This document shows positions 26,200-35,899 of a stretch of 64,000 bases of DNA, piece after piece. Position 1 is the stretch's first letter; every line of letters begins with the position of its first letter. The stretch is from the NCBI GenBank assembly GCA_051954235.1, contig JBQCHY010000022.1, positions 1 through 64,000 of the forward strand, read 5' to 3'. The notes under the pieces were generated by a model that saw only the letters and a program-made list of their open reading frames with translations, was not told the origin of the DNA and did no database searches. Source of the DNA: 62-47 sp051954235 (GTDB lineage Bacteria > Pseudomonadota > Alphaproteobacteria > Rhizobiales > Xanthobacteraceae). The position numbers and the translations under genes were made by a program.

Positions 26200-26997
26200 T
26201 TGCGTACAGATTTGCGTTCAATGACCCGACGCGGCCGCACCATCCTTGCCGCGGCCGTCGTAGCGATGACGTCATCCGCCGTTGTGCCGTCCGCATCCGC
26301 TCAGGGCCTGTTCGATTTCCTGTTCGGCGATGCCCCGAAGCAGCAACAGAAATCGGCCCCGTCCAATGCGGCGAACTTCTTCGCCGATCCGTTCGGGCTG
26401 AACCAGCAGCCGAATACGGCGCCGCCGCGCCCCGTCGCCACCTCATCGGGCGGACGCGGCGGCACGTTCTGCGTACGCACCTGCGACGGCAAATATTTCC
26501 CGCTCTCGGTCAAGAGCGGCGCGACGCCGGCACGCATGTGCCAGGCGTTCTGCCCGGCCGCGCAAACCAAGGTCTATTCCGGCAGCACCATCGATGGCGC
26601 GGTCGCCAGCAACGGCGAGCGCTATGCCGACAGCGCCAATGCCTTCGCCTATCGCAAGGCACTGAAAGCCGATTGCACCTGCAACGGCCGCGATCCCGCC
26701 GGCCTTGCGCAGGTCGATCTCTCGCAGGATCCGTCGCTGCGGTCGGGCGACGTGGTCGCGACCGCCGACGGCCTCGTGGCTTACACCGGCGTTCGGCTCG
26801 GCTCCGACCAAGCCCCGGACTTCGCGCCTGTCGCCAATTATCCGGGACTCACCGCAAGCGTGCGCGCAAAACTCGGCGAGATGAAAGTCGCACCGGCCAA
26901 TGGCGACATGCTGAGCGAAGCCGCCGCAGCGCAAACGCCCGACCCTGCCGTGCAAGCAGCGACAATGCCGAAGGCGAAACGCACCATCGTCAACTAG
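26200..26997 (+). CDS. DUF2865 exported protein
   Basis: Exported protein of 265 residues and unknown function, common in Bradyrhizobium relatives. It has a signal peptide (RTILAAAVVAMTSSAVVPSASAQ), then a Gln/Pro-rich spacer, then the conserved Cys-rich domain FCVRTCDGKYFPLS...MCQAFCPAAQTKVYSG and DCTCNGR, whose three Cys pairs probably form disulfides. TTG at 26200 has GGAG seven bases upstream; ATG at 26221 is the alternative and gives a shorter signal peptide. Confidence 0.82.
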   Translation: MRTDLRSMTRRGRTILAAAVVAMTSSAVVPSASAQGLFDFLFGDAPKQQQKSAPSNAANFFADPFGLNQQPNTAPPRPVATSSGGRGGTFCVRTCDGKYFPLSVKSGATPARMCQAFCPAAQTKVYSGSTIDGAVASNGERYADSANAFAYRKALKADCTCNGRDPAGLAQVDLSQDPSLRSGDVVATADGLVAYTGVRLGSDQAPDFAPVANYPGLTASVRAKLGEMKVAPANGDMLSEAAAAQTPDPAVQAATMPKAKRTIVN

Positions 26998-27022
26998 AGT
27001 GCTTGCAACGCTTTCATCTTCG

Positions 27023-27108
27023 TCATTGCGAGGAGCGCAGCGACCACGCAATCCAGTCTTTCTTTATTCTTCAAGAGCGTGGATTGCTTCGCTTCGTTCG
27101 CACTGACG
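27023..27108. repeat. GTCATTGCGAG-type palindromic repeat, copy 3
   Basis: Arms GTCATTGCGAGGAGCGCAGCG...AATCCAG and GTGGATTGCTTCGC...CGCACTGACGG. It lies between two convergent genes, where it may serve as a bidirectional stop. Confidence 0.8.
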
Positions 27109-27157
27109 GCATTCTCGGTTCCCTGAGCGATTCAATTTCAACTCCGTTCATGCTGCT

Positions 27158-27589
27158 CTAGCGGCCGACGATGACGCCGATAACATTTGGCGCCGCGAGG
27201 TACTTTTCTTCGATCTCGGCGCGCGCGGCTGCTCTGTTCTCCGGCGTCAGCAGTCCGCGCTTTTCGGCGAGAATCATCCAGCAGTAGCCCCACCAATCCG
27301 CCAGCATGCCTGCATCGTCGACCAGATCGTAACCGTGCTCCGCGGCGAAGATGCGCGCATGGGCTTCATCAAGCGTATCGAGCCAGGCGTGATCTTCGAG
27401 CGACAACAAATCGTCGCTGAAATCGTCGGTGGTGTAGCCCCATATCGACATGCACACAGCATTGAACGCGCGGTCGAACTGATCGTCGTCCACCGGATGC
27501 CGATGCGACATCTGATGCAGCCGCGACAGCGAGCGTGCGAAATCCGCGATGCGGGTGAGCGCGAACTGATGACTGGCAATCGTGGACAT
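27158..27589 (-). CDS. Conserved hypothetical protein, 143 residues
   Basis: Soluble acidic protein with no signal or membrane segment. It is helix-rich with HQMSHRHPVDDDQFDRAFN, SIWGYTTDDFSDDLLSLEDHAWL and DWWGYCWMILAEKRGLL. The start at 27589 (MSTIASHQF) has GAGGG six bases upstream, better than an in-frame start 15 codons earlier. I do not recognise a family. Confidence 0.72.
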   Translation of the reverse strand: MSTIASHQFALTRIADFARSLSRLHQMSHRHPVDDDQFDRAFNAVCMSIWGYTTDDFSDDLLSLEDHAWLDTLDEAHARIFAAEHGYDLVDDAGMLADWWGYCWMILAEKRGLLTPENRAAARAEIEEKYLAAPNVIGVIVGR

Positions 27590-27721
27590 ATAGCCCTCAA
27601 ACGGTATGACAGACCCTAGATGTTGTGCAGCCACAACAGCGAATCACAATGATATATCAATAGCTTATTATTTTGTTCTTAATTCGTTCCAAGGTTAGGA
27701 AAACGTTAAGAAGAGGTTGGC

Positions 27722-27871
27722 GTGAGCGTTCGGAACTCTTCCGGGGACGTTCTGTTATCCGCCACGGATGAGGCCTTCAACATGACGCCTGTATGGAAAC
27801 TCGCGGGTTCCATATCGCGTGGCCAAGGCGCTGAGTTCCCCGATCCCAATTTCTCCTTATGCCGGTCATAG
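27722..27871 (+). CDS. Candidate small protein, 49 residues
   Basis: GTG at 27722 preceded by AAGAAGAGG with a five-base spacer, ending at TAG 27869-27871, in the 345-bp spacer between two hypothetical genes. The product has no recognisable motif. A near-CtrA motif TTAG-N7-TTAAG lies just upstream (27695-27710) and the DNA at 27640-27710 is AT-rich, as for a promoter. The rest of the spacer shows no other feature. Confidence 0.28.
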   Translation: MSVRNSSGDVLLSATDEAFNMTPVWKLAGSISRGQGAEFPDPNFSLCRS

Positions 27872-27934
27872 TTTTGATCGCCGAGTCAGCACAATTCGAT
27901 GATGTCGATAAGTTCCGCTGAAGAGAGGCCAACG

Positions 27935-28105
27935 ATGACAACCACGCCCTCACCCCAGCGCGCAAACGAGATCAAGCGCCCCAAGGTTTCGCGTCACGAT
28001 GACAGCATCGATATCGACGCCGTGCTTGAAGAGAATGACCGGCTTCGTGGACTTGTCGTGCAACTCTCACGGATGGTGATCCGGAACGTCGCCGATCACC
28101 GATAA
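27935..28105 (+). CDS. Small conserved-looking protein, 56 residues
   Basis: Starts MTTTPSPQRANEIKRP with AGAGAGG six bases upstream, then a charged stretch and a predicted helix IDAVLEENDRLRGLVVQLSRMVIRNV with leucine-zipper-like spacing. No membrane segment. It lies 101 bp before glgP on the same strand. Function unknown. Confidence 0.6.
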   Translation: MTTTPSPQRANEIKRPKVSRHDDSIDIDAVLEENDRLRGLVVQLSRMVIRNVADHR

Positions 28106-28206
28106 GTTCCGATTGTTCGCATCACTGTGACAGAACATCCCGACGGGTTTTCGCTCTCGCGCGATGGGAGTATGCTCCCGTCGATAGTCGTTTCAGGATT
28201 GATCAT

Positions 28207-30726
28207 TTGCCGCATGACTCCTTCGCAGACCATGTCTCGCAATCTCGCCAACCGATCGACGAGTTGGCGCTTGCGGACATCAAGAGCGCGATCCTCGGCA
28301 AGCTGACGCTCGCGATCGGCAAGGACGCCGGCATCGCGACAACGCACGATTGGTACAGGGCCGCCGCGCTGGCTTTGCGCGACCGCATCGTGCATCGCTG
28401 GCTCCTGACCGAGAAGGACAACTACGATGCCGGCCGCAAGCGGGTGTATTACCTCTCGCTCGAGTTCCTGATCGGCCGCCTGTTCACCGACGCGCTCAAC
28501 AACATGGGATTGCTGCCGCTGTTCGCCGCGGCGCTGGGTGATCTCGGCGTCGACCTCAACGAACTGCGTAAATGCGAACCGGACGCCGCGCTCGGCAATG
28601 GCGGCCTCGGCCGGCTCGCTGCCTGCTTTATGGAGAGCATGGCGACGCTCGGCGTCCCCGCCATCGGTTACGGCATCCGCTACGACTTCGGCCTGTTCCG
28701 CCAGATCATCACCGATGGTCGCCAACAGGAATATCCTGACGAATGGCTGTCGTTCGGCAACCCGTGGGAATTCGCACGGCGCGAACTGGTCTACGACGTG
28801 CATTTCGGCGGCCATGTCGAGCGCGTCGTCGATGACAGGGGACGCGAGTCCTACGTCTGGCACCCCGCCGAGACGGTGCAGGCGGTGGCCTTCGATACAC
28901 CCATCGTCGGCTGGCGCGGCGCGCATGTGAATGCACTGCGGCTGTGGTCGGCGCGCGCGCCTGATCCGCTGCGGCTCGACGTATTCAACAGCGGCGACCA
29001 TCTCGGCGCTATGTCGATGCAGGCGCGTGCGGAATCGATCTGCAAATTCCTTTACCCGAACGATGAGACCGTCGCCGGCCGCGAACTGCGGCTTCGGCAG
29101 GAATACTTCTTCGTCTCGGCCTCGTTGCAGGATCTCGTCAATCGTCACCTGCAGGCCGATGGCTCATTGAACGCGCTCGCCAGCAAGGCGGCCGTGCAGC
29201 TGAACGATACGCATCCGAGCCTCGCGGTCGCCGAACTGATGCGCATTCTCGTCGATCGCCACGCCATGGCATGGGACACCGCATGGCAGGTCACGACGAA
29301 GACGTTGTCCTACACCAACCACACTTTGCTGCCCGAAGCACTCGAGGTCTGGTCGATCGAACTGTTCGAGCGGATGCTTCCGCGCCATCTCGACATTATC
29401 TATCGCATCAACACCACACATCTCGATCGCGCCAGCGCCGTCCGGCCGAATGACAATGACTTCCTAGCCTCGGTCTCGATCATCGACGAGAAAGCCGGCC
29501 GCAGGGTCCGCATGGGTTATCTGGCGTTTGTCGGCTCGCACCGCATCAACGGCGTTTCGGCGATGCATTCGGACTTGATGAAGGAAACGGTGTTTCGCGA
29601 CCTGCATCGGCTTTATCCGGATCGCATCACCAACAAGACCAACGGCATCACGTTCCGCCGCTGGCTGATGCTGGCCAATCCGGGCTTGACCGATCTGCTA
29701 CGCGAGGTTTGCGGCGACGCCCTGCTCGACGATCCCGCCCAACTGGCGCAACTTGAACGCTATGCCGGGGACGCCGCGTTTCAGCAGCACTTCGGCCGCG
29801 TCAAGCATCACAACAAGACGGCGTTGGCGAAATTGATCTACGAGCGTCTCGGCATCGAGACCGAAGCGGGCGCGCTGTTCGACGTGCAGATCAAGCGCAT
29901 CCACGAATACAAGCGCCAGCTTCTCAACATCCTCGAAGCCGTCGCGCTCTATCAGACGATGCGCGACGATCCGCAGCGAGATTGGGTGCCGCGCGTCAAG
30001 ATCTTCGCCGGCAAGGCGGCCGCGAGCTATCGCTACGCCAAGCTGATCATCAAGCTGATCAATGACGTCGCGAATATCGTGAACAACGATCCCGCCATCG
30101 GCAATCGACTTAAGATCGCGTTCCTGCCGGATTACAACGTGAGCCTCGCTGAGGTGATCATTCCCGCCGCCGATCTCTCCGAGCAGATTTCGACCGCCGG
30201 TATGGAAGCCTCCGGCACCGGTAACATGAAGCTCGCGCTCAACGGCGCGCTGACCATCGGCACGCTCGACGGCGCCAATATCGAAATCCGCGATCACGTC
30301 GGCGCCGAGAATATCGAGATCTTCGGCATGACCGCCGAGGAAGTCATGGCGCGGCGCGCCCATGGGCTCGACGCCAGCGACGTCATCGCACGCTCGGAGC
30401 GGCTGGCGCATGCGATCCACGCCATCGAAGCCGGCGTATTCTCGCCGGACGATCCGGCGCGCTTCCATCCCATCGGGCATGCCTTGCGCCACATCGATCA
30501 CTACATGGTCAGCGCCGATTTCGATGCCTATTACGACGCCCAGCGCGCCATCGACGGCCGGTGGCGCGCTGGCTCGGCCTGGACCCGCGCCAGCATCCTG
30601 AATACCGCGCGTATGGCGTGGTTCTCATCGGATCGCACCATCCGCGAGTATGCCGAGGATATCTGGGACGTCCCGGTGATCGCCGCGCCGTCGCAGCCGG
30701 AACGCAATCAGCGCGGCCACGGCTAA
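28207..30726 (+). CDS. glgP: Glycogen/starch phosphorylase
   Basis: PLP enzyme that releases glucose-1-phosphate from alpha-1,4-glucans. The 839 residues compare with 815 for E. coli GlgP. Visible motifs: KRVYYLSLEFLIGR, ALGNGGLGRLAACFMES, LNDTHPSLAVAELMR, RIHEYKRQLLNIL, and the cofactor site EASGTGNMKLALNGALTIG, whose Lys carries PLP. No ATG fits the N terminus; the reading begins at TTG 28207 with AGGA nine bases upstream. No other glg gene is adjacent, so storage-glucan synthesis is encoded elsewhere. Confidence 0.95.
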   Translation: MPHDSFADHVSQSRQPIDELALADIKSAILGKLTLAIGKDAGIATTHDWYRAAALALRDRIVHRWLLTEKDNYDAGRKRVYYLSLEFLIGRLFTDALNNMGLLPLFAAALGDLGVDLNELRKCEPDAALGNGGLGRLAACFMESMATLGVPAIGYGIRYDFGLFRQIITDGRQQEYPDEWLSFGNPWEFARRELVYDVHFGGHVERVVDDRGRESYVWHPAETVQAVAFDTPIVGWRGAHVNALRLWSARAPDPLRLDVFNSGDHLGAMSMQARAESICKFLYPNDETVAGRELRLRQEYFFVSASLQDLVNRHLQADGSLNALASKAAVQLNDTHPSLAVAELMRILVDRHAMAWDTAWQVTTKTLSYTNHTLLPEALEVWSIELFERMLPRHLDIIYRINTTHLDRASAVRPNDNDFLASVSIIDEKAGRRVRMGYLAFVGSHRINGVSAMHSDLMKETVFRDLHRLYPDRITNKTNGITFRRWLMLANPGLTDLLREVCGDALLDDPAQLAQLERYAGDAAFQQHFGRVKHHNKTALAKLIYERLGIETEAGALFDVQIKRIHEYKRQLLNILEAVALYQTMRDDPQRDWVPRVKIFAGKAAASYRYAKLIIKLINDVANIVNNDPAIGNRLKIAFLPDYNVSLAEVIIPAADLSEQISTAGMEASGTGNMKLALNGALTIGTLDGANIEIRDHVGAENIEIFGMTAEEVMARRAHGLDASDVIARSERLAHAIHAIEAGVFSPDDPARFHPIGHALRHIDHYMVSADFDAYYDAQRAIDGRWRAGSAWTRASILNTARMAWFSSDRTIREYAEDIWDVPVIAAPSQPERNQRGHG

Positions 30727-30879
30727 TCCGCTCAGCGATACCCGTCCGCGCAACGCGACAATTTGCGCGGGCCATGACCTGCGAGGTCATTGAAATTCGC
30801 TGACGGTTACGCCATTCCCTGTAACGTGGAGTACCGTTTGACCCTGCTCCGCCACGTCTTGCTATTGCCGGAGCGCTCC

Positions 30880-31713
30880 ATGACCAGCCTGATTGAGACC
30901 ACCGAACACGTGTTCGACAAGGCCACGCGCGTCAGTGCCGGCGACAGCCAATGGAGCGGGCACACCAGCGAGGACTACTGGGCCTTCATCGGCCCCTTCG
31001 GTGGCATCACCGCCGCGACCATGCTGCGCGCCATCGTCGAACACTCGCAGCGTGAGGGCGACCCGCTGGCACTGACGGTAAACTACTGCGCGCCGGTCGC
31101 GGCGGGGCCGTTCGATCTCGACGTGCGGCTGATCAAGGCCAACCGCTCGACCCAGCACTGGTCAGTCGAATTGACTCAACAAGGCGGCGAGACGGCCGCC
31201 TTCGCGACCGCGGTATTCGCGGTGCGGCGGCCGTCATGGTCGCACCGTCCCGTCGCACGCCCCGAGGCCACGCCGTTCGCGGAAACCAAGCGCTATCCCA
31301 AGAGCGGCCTCAAGATGACGTGGGTGTATCAGTACGATTTCCGCTTCGTCGAAGGGCAGCCGTTGTTCGGCGCCGTCGCAGCGGGCGAGTTGGCGAGCCC
31401 ATTTTCCAAGCTGTGGATCGGCGACACCGCGCCGCGCCGCCTCGATGCGCTATCGCTGGTGTCGATGTCGGATGCGTTCTTCGCCCGCATCTTCCATGTC
31501 CGTAACGAACTTGTGCCATTCGGCACCGTCTCGCTTACCACCTATTTCCATGCCGACGCCGAGGACCTGATTGCCGAGGATGCGACCCACGTGCTCGCGG
31601 TCTCGGATGCCAGCGTCTTTCACAAAAGTTATGGCGACCAAACCGGCGCGCTGTGGTCACCGAGCGGCAAGCTGTTGGCAACGACGCAGCAGATTGCTTA
31701 CTTCAAGGCATGA
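30880..31713 (+). CDS. Acyl-CoA thioesterase-like protein, double hot-dog
   Basis: 277 residues arranged as two hot-dog domains in the TesB-like/4HBT_3 family. Key parts: IGPFGGITAATMLRAI near the N terminus, LTVNYCAPVAAGPFDLDVR at the domain joint and SLTTYFHAD in the second half. ATG at 30880 has GGAG six bases upstream; an in-frame ATG 30 codons earlier lacks support. Likely hydrolyses an acyl-CoA; the chain cannot be named. Confidence 0.82.
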   Translation: MTSLIETTEHVFDKATRVSAGDSQWSGHTSEDYWAFIGPFGGITAATMLRAIVEHSQREGDPLALTVNYCAPVAAGPFDLDVRLIKANRSTQHWSVELTQQGGETAAFATAVFAVRRPSWSHRPVARPEATPFAETKRYPKSGLKMTWVYQYDFRFVEGQPLFGAVAAGELASPFSKLWIGDTAPRRLDALSLVSMSDAFFARIFHVRNELVPFGTVSLTTYFHADAEDLIAEDATHVLAVSDASVFHKSYGDQTGALWSPSGKLLATTQQIAYFKA

Positions 31714-31824
31714 AACGAGGAGAAATTCCGCGTCGCGGCAGCGGACTCGACACGTTTTCTTGATGTGAGCCGCTCTCGCCTCCGCGCCAAAAAGCGGTAG
31801 CTTATTGCGATCATTACCGCCGCG

Positions 31825-32970
31825 ATGCATCCCATGATTGCCCCGGCCGATCGCTTGCTGCGAACCGTGGAAACCATTTACGAGGCGGCACCCGACCCGC
31901 TGCAATGGCCGCGCGCGCTGGCTGAGGTTGCCGGTTGCTTCGGGGACGTCGGCGCCATCCTGATCTGGCAGAAGGACGACGGTTCCTTCGGCACGATCGT
32001 CTCGGAGAGCTTGCGCGAAGCGCAGCGCGATTACATCGAGCAGGGCTGGTCCCGGCGCGATATCAAGGCGATCCGGGCGGGAGAAAAGGGATATTTCTTC
32101 AGCGGAGAGCCGTTCGCCGATCGCGATATCTGTTCCGAGGACGAGATCCGCAGCGATCCCTTCTATACCGAGTTTATGGCCAGCCATGGTCTCGGCTGGA
32201 TCGGATCGGTTGCCGTTTCGCCGGCGTCCAATCTGGGCGTCGCTCTGAGCGTTCAGCGCGACGCGAAGACCAAACCGCAATTCTCCCCTGCTGAACTTGA
32301 GGTGCTTGCGATGCTCGGCAGGCACATCGAGCGCTCTCTGCGGCTGTCGATCCGGCTACTGGACGCTCAATTCGCCAGTCTTGGGCTCGGCGAAGCGCTG
32401 ACGCGGATCGGCATCGGCGTCTTCGCGCTGGATTCGCTGGGCCGCGTCGTCTTCGCCAATCCGGCCGGGCAGACCTCTCTCGGCGATGCGCTCAGCCTGG
32501 TGGACGGCCGCTTGCAGATCCGCTCGCTCACGGCGCGCCGCAAGTTCGATGAGAGCATCGCGCGCATGTACGATACCGATGTCCGAACGCTGGGCTTTCA
32601 GCCGAAGCCGATCCTGGTGGATTGTCCCGGGTCGGATCGACGCCTCGTCATCTACCTGCTGCCGATCACGCCGCCGGCGAATTCCGTGGAGCACTTCCTG
32701 ACGCATACGCGCGCCATCGCGCTGGTGATCGAGCAGAAGGCTAACGAACCGGCCGACCCGGCAACGGTCCGTGACGTTCTCGGCATCACACTTGGCGAGG
32801 CGCGCGTCGCCGCGCTCATCGGGTCGGGGCTTGCGCCGCGCGCCGCGGCGGAAAAGCTCGGCATAGCTGAGGAAACCGCGCGCGGCGTGCTCAAGCGCGT
32901 GTTCGCCAAACTCGGCGTGTCGCGCCAAAGCGAATTGGCGGCGCTGCTCTCCAAGCTGGTGCTGCGGTAG
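31825..32970 (+). CDS. LuxR-family transcriptional regulator
   Basis: 381 residues with a C-terminal LuxR/GerE helix-turn-helix (LGEARVAALIGSGL, AAEKLGIAEETARGVLKRVFAKLGVSRQSEL). The N-terminal 180 residues form a GAF/PAS-like sensory region, followed by a second PAS-like segment (IGIGVFALDSLGRVVFANPAGQ). The autoinducer-binding residues of true LuxR are not evident, so the signal is unknown. It ends at a shared terminator facing pckA. Confidence 0.85.
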   Translation: MHPMIAPADRLLRTVETIYEAAPDPLQWPRALAEVAGCFGDVGAILIWQKDDGSFGTIVSESLREAQRDYIEQGWSRRDIKAIRAGEKGYFFSGEPFADRDICSEDEIRSDPFYTEFMASHGLGWIGSVAVSPASNLGVALSVQRDAKTKPQFSPAELEVLAMLGRHIERSLRLSIRLLDAQFASLGLGEALTRIGIGVFALDSLGRVVFANPAGQTSLGDALSLVDGRLQIRSLTARRKFDESIARMYDTDVRTLGFQPKPILVDCPGSDRRLVIYLLPITPPANSVEHFLTHTRAIALVIEQKANEPADPATVRDVLGITLGEARVAALIGSGLAPRAAAEKLGIAEETARGVLKRVFAKLGVSRQSELAALLSKLVLR

Positions 32971-33000
32971 AGGGATCACCAACGACGCAGAGGCAAAACA

Positions 33001-33034
33001 AAAGCCCGGTGCTGATTTCGCAGCGCCGGGCTTT
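33001..33034. terminator. Bidirectional terminator between the LuxR gene and pckA
   Basis: Fourteen-bp stem AAAGCCCGGTGCTG / CAGCGCCGGGCTTT with one G-T mismatch and loop ATTTCG. On the minus strand it is followed by a T-rich stretch (TTTTGTTTTGCC), making a strong terminator for pckA; on the plus strand CTTT is within the stem. Confidence 0.85.
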
Positions 33035-33060
33035 GTGACTTCAATCAAATTATCGCGCGA

Positions 33061-34677
33061 TTACTCAGCCGCGAGCTTGACTTCGGGCGCGGCCGCCAGC
33101 ACGTCGGCGTCGACGTGGCTTTCGAACTCGGCGAAGTTTTTCTGGAACATCGCGACGAGATTGCGCGCGGTCTTGTCGAACTCGGCCTTGTCCTTCCAGG
33201 TGTTCACCGGATCGAGGATTTCGCTCGGCACGCCCGGCAGCGCGGTCGGCACCGCGAAGCCGAAATACTTGTCGGTGCGGAATTCGACGTTGCGCAGCGA
33301 ACCATCGAGGGCAGCGGTGAGCAGCGCGCGCGTCACCTTGATCGGCATGCGGCTGCCGACGCCGTACTTGCCGCCGGTCCAACCGGTGTTGACCAGCCAG
33401 CAATCGACATTGTGCTTGGCGATCAGGTCGCGCAGCAGGTTGCCGTATTCGGCCGGATGACGCGGCAGGAACGGCGAACCGAAGCAGGCCGAGAATTCCG
33501 GCTTCGGCTCGTTGCCAAGACCGCGCTCGGTGCCCGCAACCTTCGCGGTGTAGCCCGACAGGAAGTGATACATCGCCTGTGCCGGCGTCAGCTTGGCGAT
33601 CGGCGGCAGCACGCCGAAGGCATCGGCGGCGAGCATCACCAGATTCTTCGGCTGCGGCGCGCGGCCGGTGTGCGAGGCGTTGGGAATGAAATCGAGCGGA
33701 TAGGCCGAACGGGTGTTCTCCGTCTTCGAGCCGTCATCGAAGTCCGCGACACGGGTCGCCGGATCGAGCACGACGTTTTCGAGAATGGTGCCGAAGCGGG
33801 TGCTGGCGGCGTAAATCTCGGGCTCGGCTTCGGCGGAGAGCTTGATGCACTTGGCGTAGCAGCCGCCTTCGAAATTGAAGACGCCGTCCTTGCCCCAACC
33901 GTGCTCGTCATCGCCGATCAGCGTGCGCTTCGGATCAGCCGAGAGCGTGGTCTTGCCGGTGCCGGACAGGCCGAAGAAAATCGCGGTGTCGCCGTTCGGG
34001 CCGACGTTGGCCGAGCAATGCATCGGCATCACGCCCTTCTCGGGCAGATAGTAGTTGAGCGTGGTGAAGACCGACTTCTTCATCTCGCCGGCATAATAAG
34101 ACCCGCCGATCAGGACGATCTTGCGGGCGAAATCGATGGCCACAACGTTTTCGGAGCGCACACCGTGGCGTTTCGGATCGGCTTTGAAGCTGGGCAGATC
34201 GATCATCGTCAGTTCGGGGACGAACGATGCGAGTTCGGCGGCTTCCGGACGGCGCAGCAAAGTGCGGATGAACAGCGAGTGCCAGGCCAGTTCGGTGTAA
34301 ACGCGGGTCTTAATCTGGAATGCCGGATCGGCGCCGCCGTAGAGATCCTGCGCGAACAGCGACTTGCCTTCGGCGTGCTTGAGGAAATCTTCGTAGAGGG
34401 CCTGGAATTGATCGGACGTGATCGACTGGTTGCCTTCCCACCACATGGTCTTGTCGGTGGAAGCGTCGCGGACAGTGAACTTGTCCTTGGGACTGCGTCC
34501 GGTGAAGATTCCGGTTTCGGCGCACAGCGCGCCGTCGGCGGTGACTTCGGCCTCGCCGGCTTGCAGCGAGTATTCGTAGAGTTGCGGCGCACCGAGATTC
34601 CACCGCACCTCTTTGAGATTTTTTAAGCCGAATTTGTCGGCGCCGAAGGCACCGTTACGTACACCCAGTTCTTTCAC
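33061..34677 (-). CDS. pckA: ATP-dependent phosphoenolpyruvate carboxykinase
   Basis: Gluconeogenic enzyme making PEP from oxaloacetate with ATP. The 538 residues include the substrate Arg motif FTGRSPKDKF near residue 58, Lys in GEMKKS (K200), Walker A GLSGTGKTTL at 236-245 and the metal aspartates in LIGDDEHGW at about 257. GTG start with GAGGAGG about seven bases upstream. In Rhizobiales this gene is commonly next to chvI-chvG, as here, with the HugZ-like gene between. Confidence 0.97.
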   Translation of the reverse strand: MKELGVRNGAFGADKFGLKNLKEVRWNLGAPQLYEYSLQAGEAEVTADGALCAETGIFTGRSPKDKFTVRDASTDKTMWWEGNQSITSDQFQALYEDFLKHAEGKSLFAQDLYGGADPAFQIKTRVYTELAWHSLFIRTLLRRPEAAELASFVPELTMIDLPSFKADPKRHGVRSENVVAIDFARKIVLIGGSYYAGEMKKSVFTTLNYYLPEKGVMPMHCSANVGPNGDTAIFFGLSGTGKTTLSADPKRTLIGDDEHGWGKDGVFNFEGGCYAKCIKLSAEAEPEIYAASTRFGTILENVVLDPATRVADFDDGSKTENTRSAYPLDFIPNASHTGRAPQPKNLVMLAADAFGVLPPIAKLTPAQAMYHFLSGYTAKVAGTERGLGNEPKPEFSACFGSPFLPRHPAEYGNLLRDLIAKHNVDCWLVNTGWTGGKYGVGSRMPIKVTRALLTAALDGSLRNVEFRTDKYFGFAVPTALPGVPSEILDPVNTWKDKAEFDKTARNLVAMFQKNFAEFESHVDADVLAAAPEVKLAAE

Positions 34678-34855
34678 GAAAATTCCTCCTCGAAATCCGC
34701 CGCCGAACCCGCGCGGTCATCCAGACGCGCCATCGACGCGGAGACCGTCCTGTCCAGGCCAAGGTCTGCGATCTAATACTCACGAACGCCCACCTTGCCA
34801 AGCCGATCCCCGGTCGCACCGGGAACTTGATCGCATCTATAAAGGATAGGTCACC

Positions 34856-35599
34856 TTAATCGCCGCAGCCTCGCGCCTCATCCGCGAGCCTCCGCAGGAT
34901 TGCACGCAGGGCCTTTGGATCGCGCACCCGCCCCGGAAAGGTAATCCGCACCACCTCCGCGCCGTTTGCGAGGTCGATTCCGTCGGGATCGCAACCCGTG
35001 CAGCGCCAGTTTTCGTCGTTCGCAGCGGCGTCGGCCAGCTTCGTTGCATAAAGTTTCATCGCGTCCAAATGTTCGGCATTCATGTGCGCGATGATGTCCG
35101 GCTCCGCCTCGATCAGGGTCTCGCAGTCCGTCAGATCGGTCAGAACCTGATCAGGGCCAAGATCGACGATGCGGCCGAAGCCGGCGACCAGATGAACTCC
35201 ATCGATTCGGATCCGGAAAAACCCGAAGTCGGGGAAATCGGCGAAGTTTTCGGCATCAGGATGGGCATTTAAATACCGCCGACGCAGACCCGGCAACGCG
35301 TCTCCGGTCTCCTCCTGCGCCTCACCCGCCACCATGATCCGCGCACCCTCCAGCGGATCGCCGGCCGCCCGCTCGTCCAGCATCAGCGACACGCGAGGGT
35401 CCGCCAATAGATTTCGGGTATGCACCGCCAATCGGGAAATCAGCAGAATCGGCGCGCCATCGACGTCGCTCGCGACATTGACCAGGGAGCAATAGGGAGC
35501 GCCTCCCTGAGCCATTAAGGTGGCCAGAGCCCCTTGTCGGCGCCGGCGCAGCAGGCTCCGGGTCAGGCCTTGAGGATCGAATTCGGGATCAGGGCGCAT
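34856..35599 (-). CDS. HugZ-like haem/flavin-binding protein (split-barrel plus DUF2470)
   Basis: 247 residues: N-terminal pyridoxamine-5'-phosphate-oxidase-like split barrel (RRRRQGALATLM, PILLISRLAVHTRNL) and C-terminal DUF2470 (IIAHMNAEHLDAMKLYATKLA, GCDPDGIDLA). This pairing is the HugZ arrangement, linked to haem use in some bacteria; it could also be a general flavin or haem-degrading protein. Start at MRPDPEFDP; an upstream reading adds 40 non-family residues. Confidence 0.83.
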   Translation of the reverse strand: MRPDPEFDPQGLTRSLLRRRRQGALATLMAQGGAPYCSLVNVASDVDGAPILLISRLAVHTRNLLADPRVSLMLDERAAGDPLEGARIMVAGEAQEETGDALPGLRRRYLNAHPDAENFADFPDFGFFRIRIDGVHLVAGFGRIVDLGPDQVLTDLTDCETLIEAEPDIIAHMNAEHLDAMKLYATKLADAAANDENWRCTGCDPDGIDLANGAEVVRITFPGRVRDPKALRAILRRLADEARGCGD

Positions 35600-35797
35600 T
35601 GTTAAATCTCGCGAATTTCCGCTTTGAGGCCTTTTTTCTACAATTTCGGCCGTTATATAGCCCCTTTGACGGCAACAGCAGGAACCCGCCGTCGTTTTGA
35701 ACGTTTGGAACTCGGCCACACTTCAGCCCAGCTTGCATTGCTCGTTGGCGCGTGGTCCGGTTTCGCATTCGCTCGGTCGTTCGCGGTAATGCCAATT

Positions 35798-35822
35798 GCG
35801 AATGTCAAATCCACGCCACCAG
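35798..35822. repeat. Solitary arm related to the modA-modB repeat
   Basis: GCGAATGTCAAATCCA (35798-35813) matches sixteen bases of the left arm of the 17850-17927 repeat in reverse orientation; ACGCCACCAG follows instead of the usual GCTCCACTAG. It lies 78 bp before chvI. Confidence 0.45.
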
Positions 35823-35899
35823 GTTCTCATGACCGTCCCGATACGCCAAAGTGTCGGACAGGTTGACGTACAAGGCACTCCGCTTCGGAAAGCAGGCTC

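Noticed and set aside
27730..27755. GGAAC...CGTT resembling an EcfG stress promoter
   Set aside because: The spacing is about 11 bases, not the 16-17 needed between the -35 and -10 elements.
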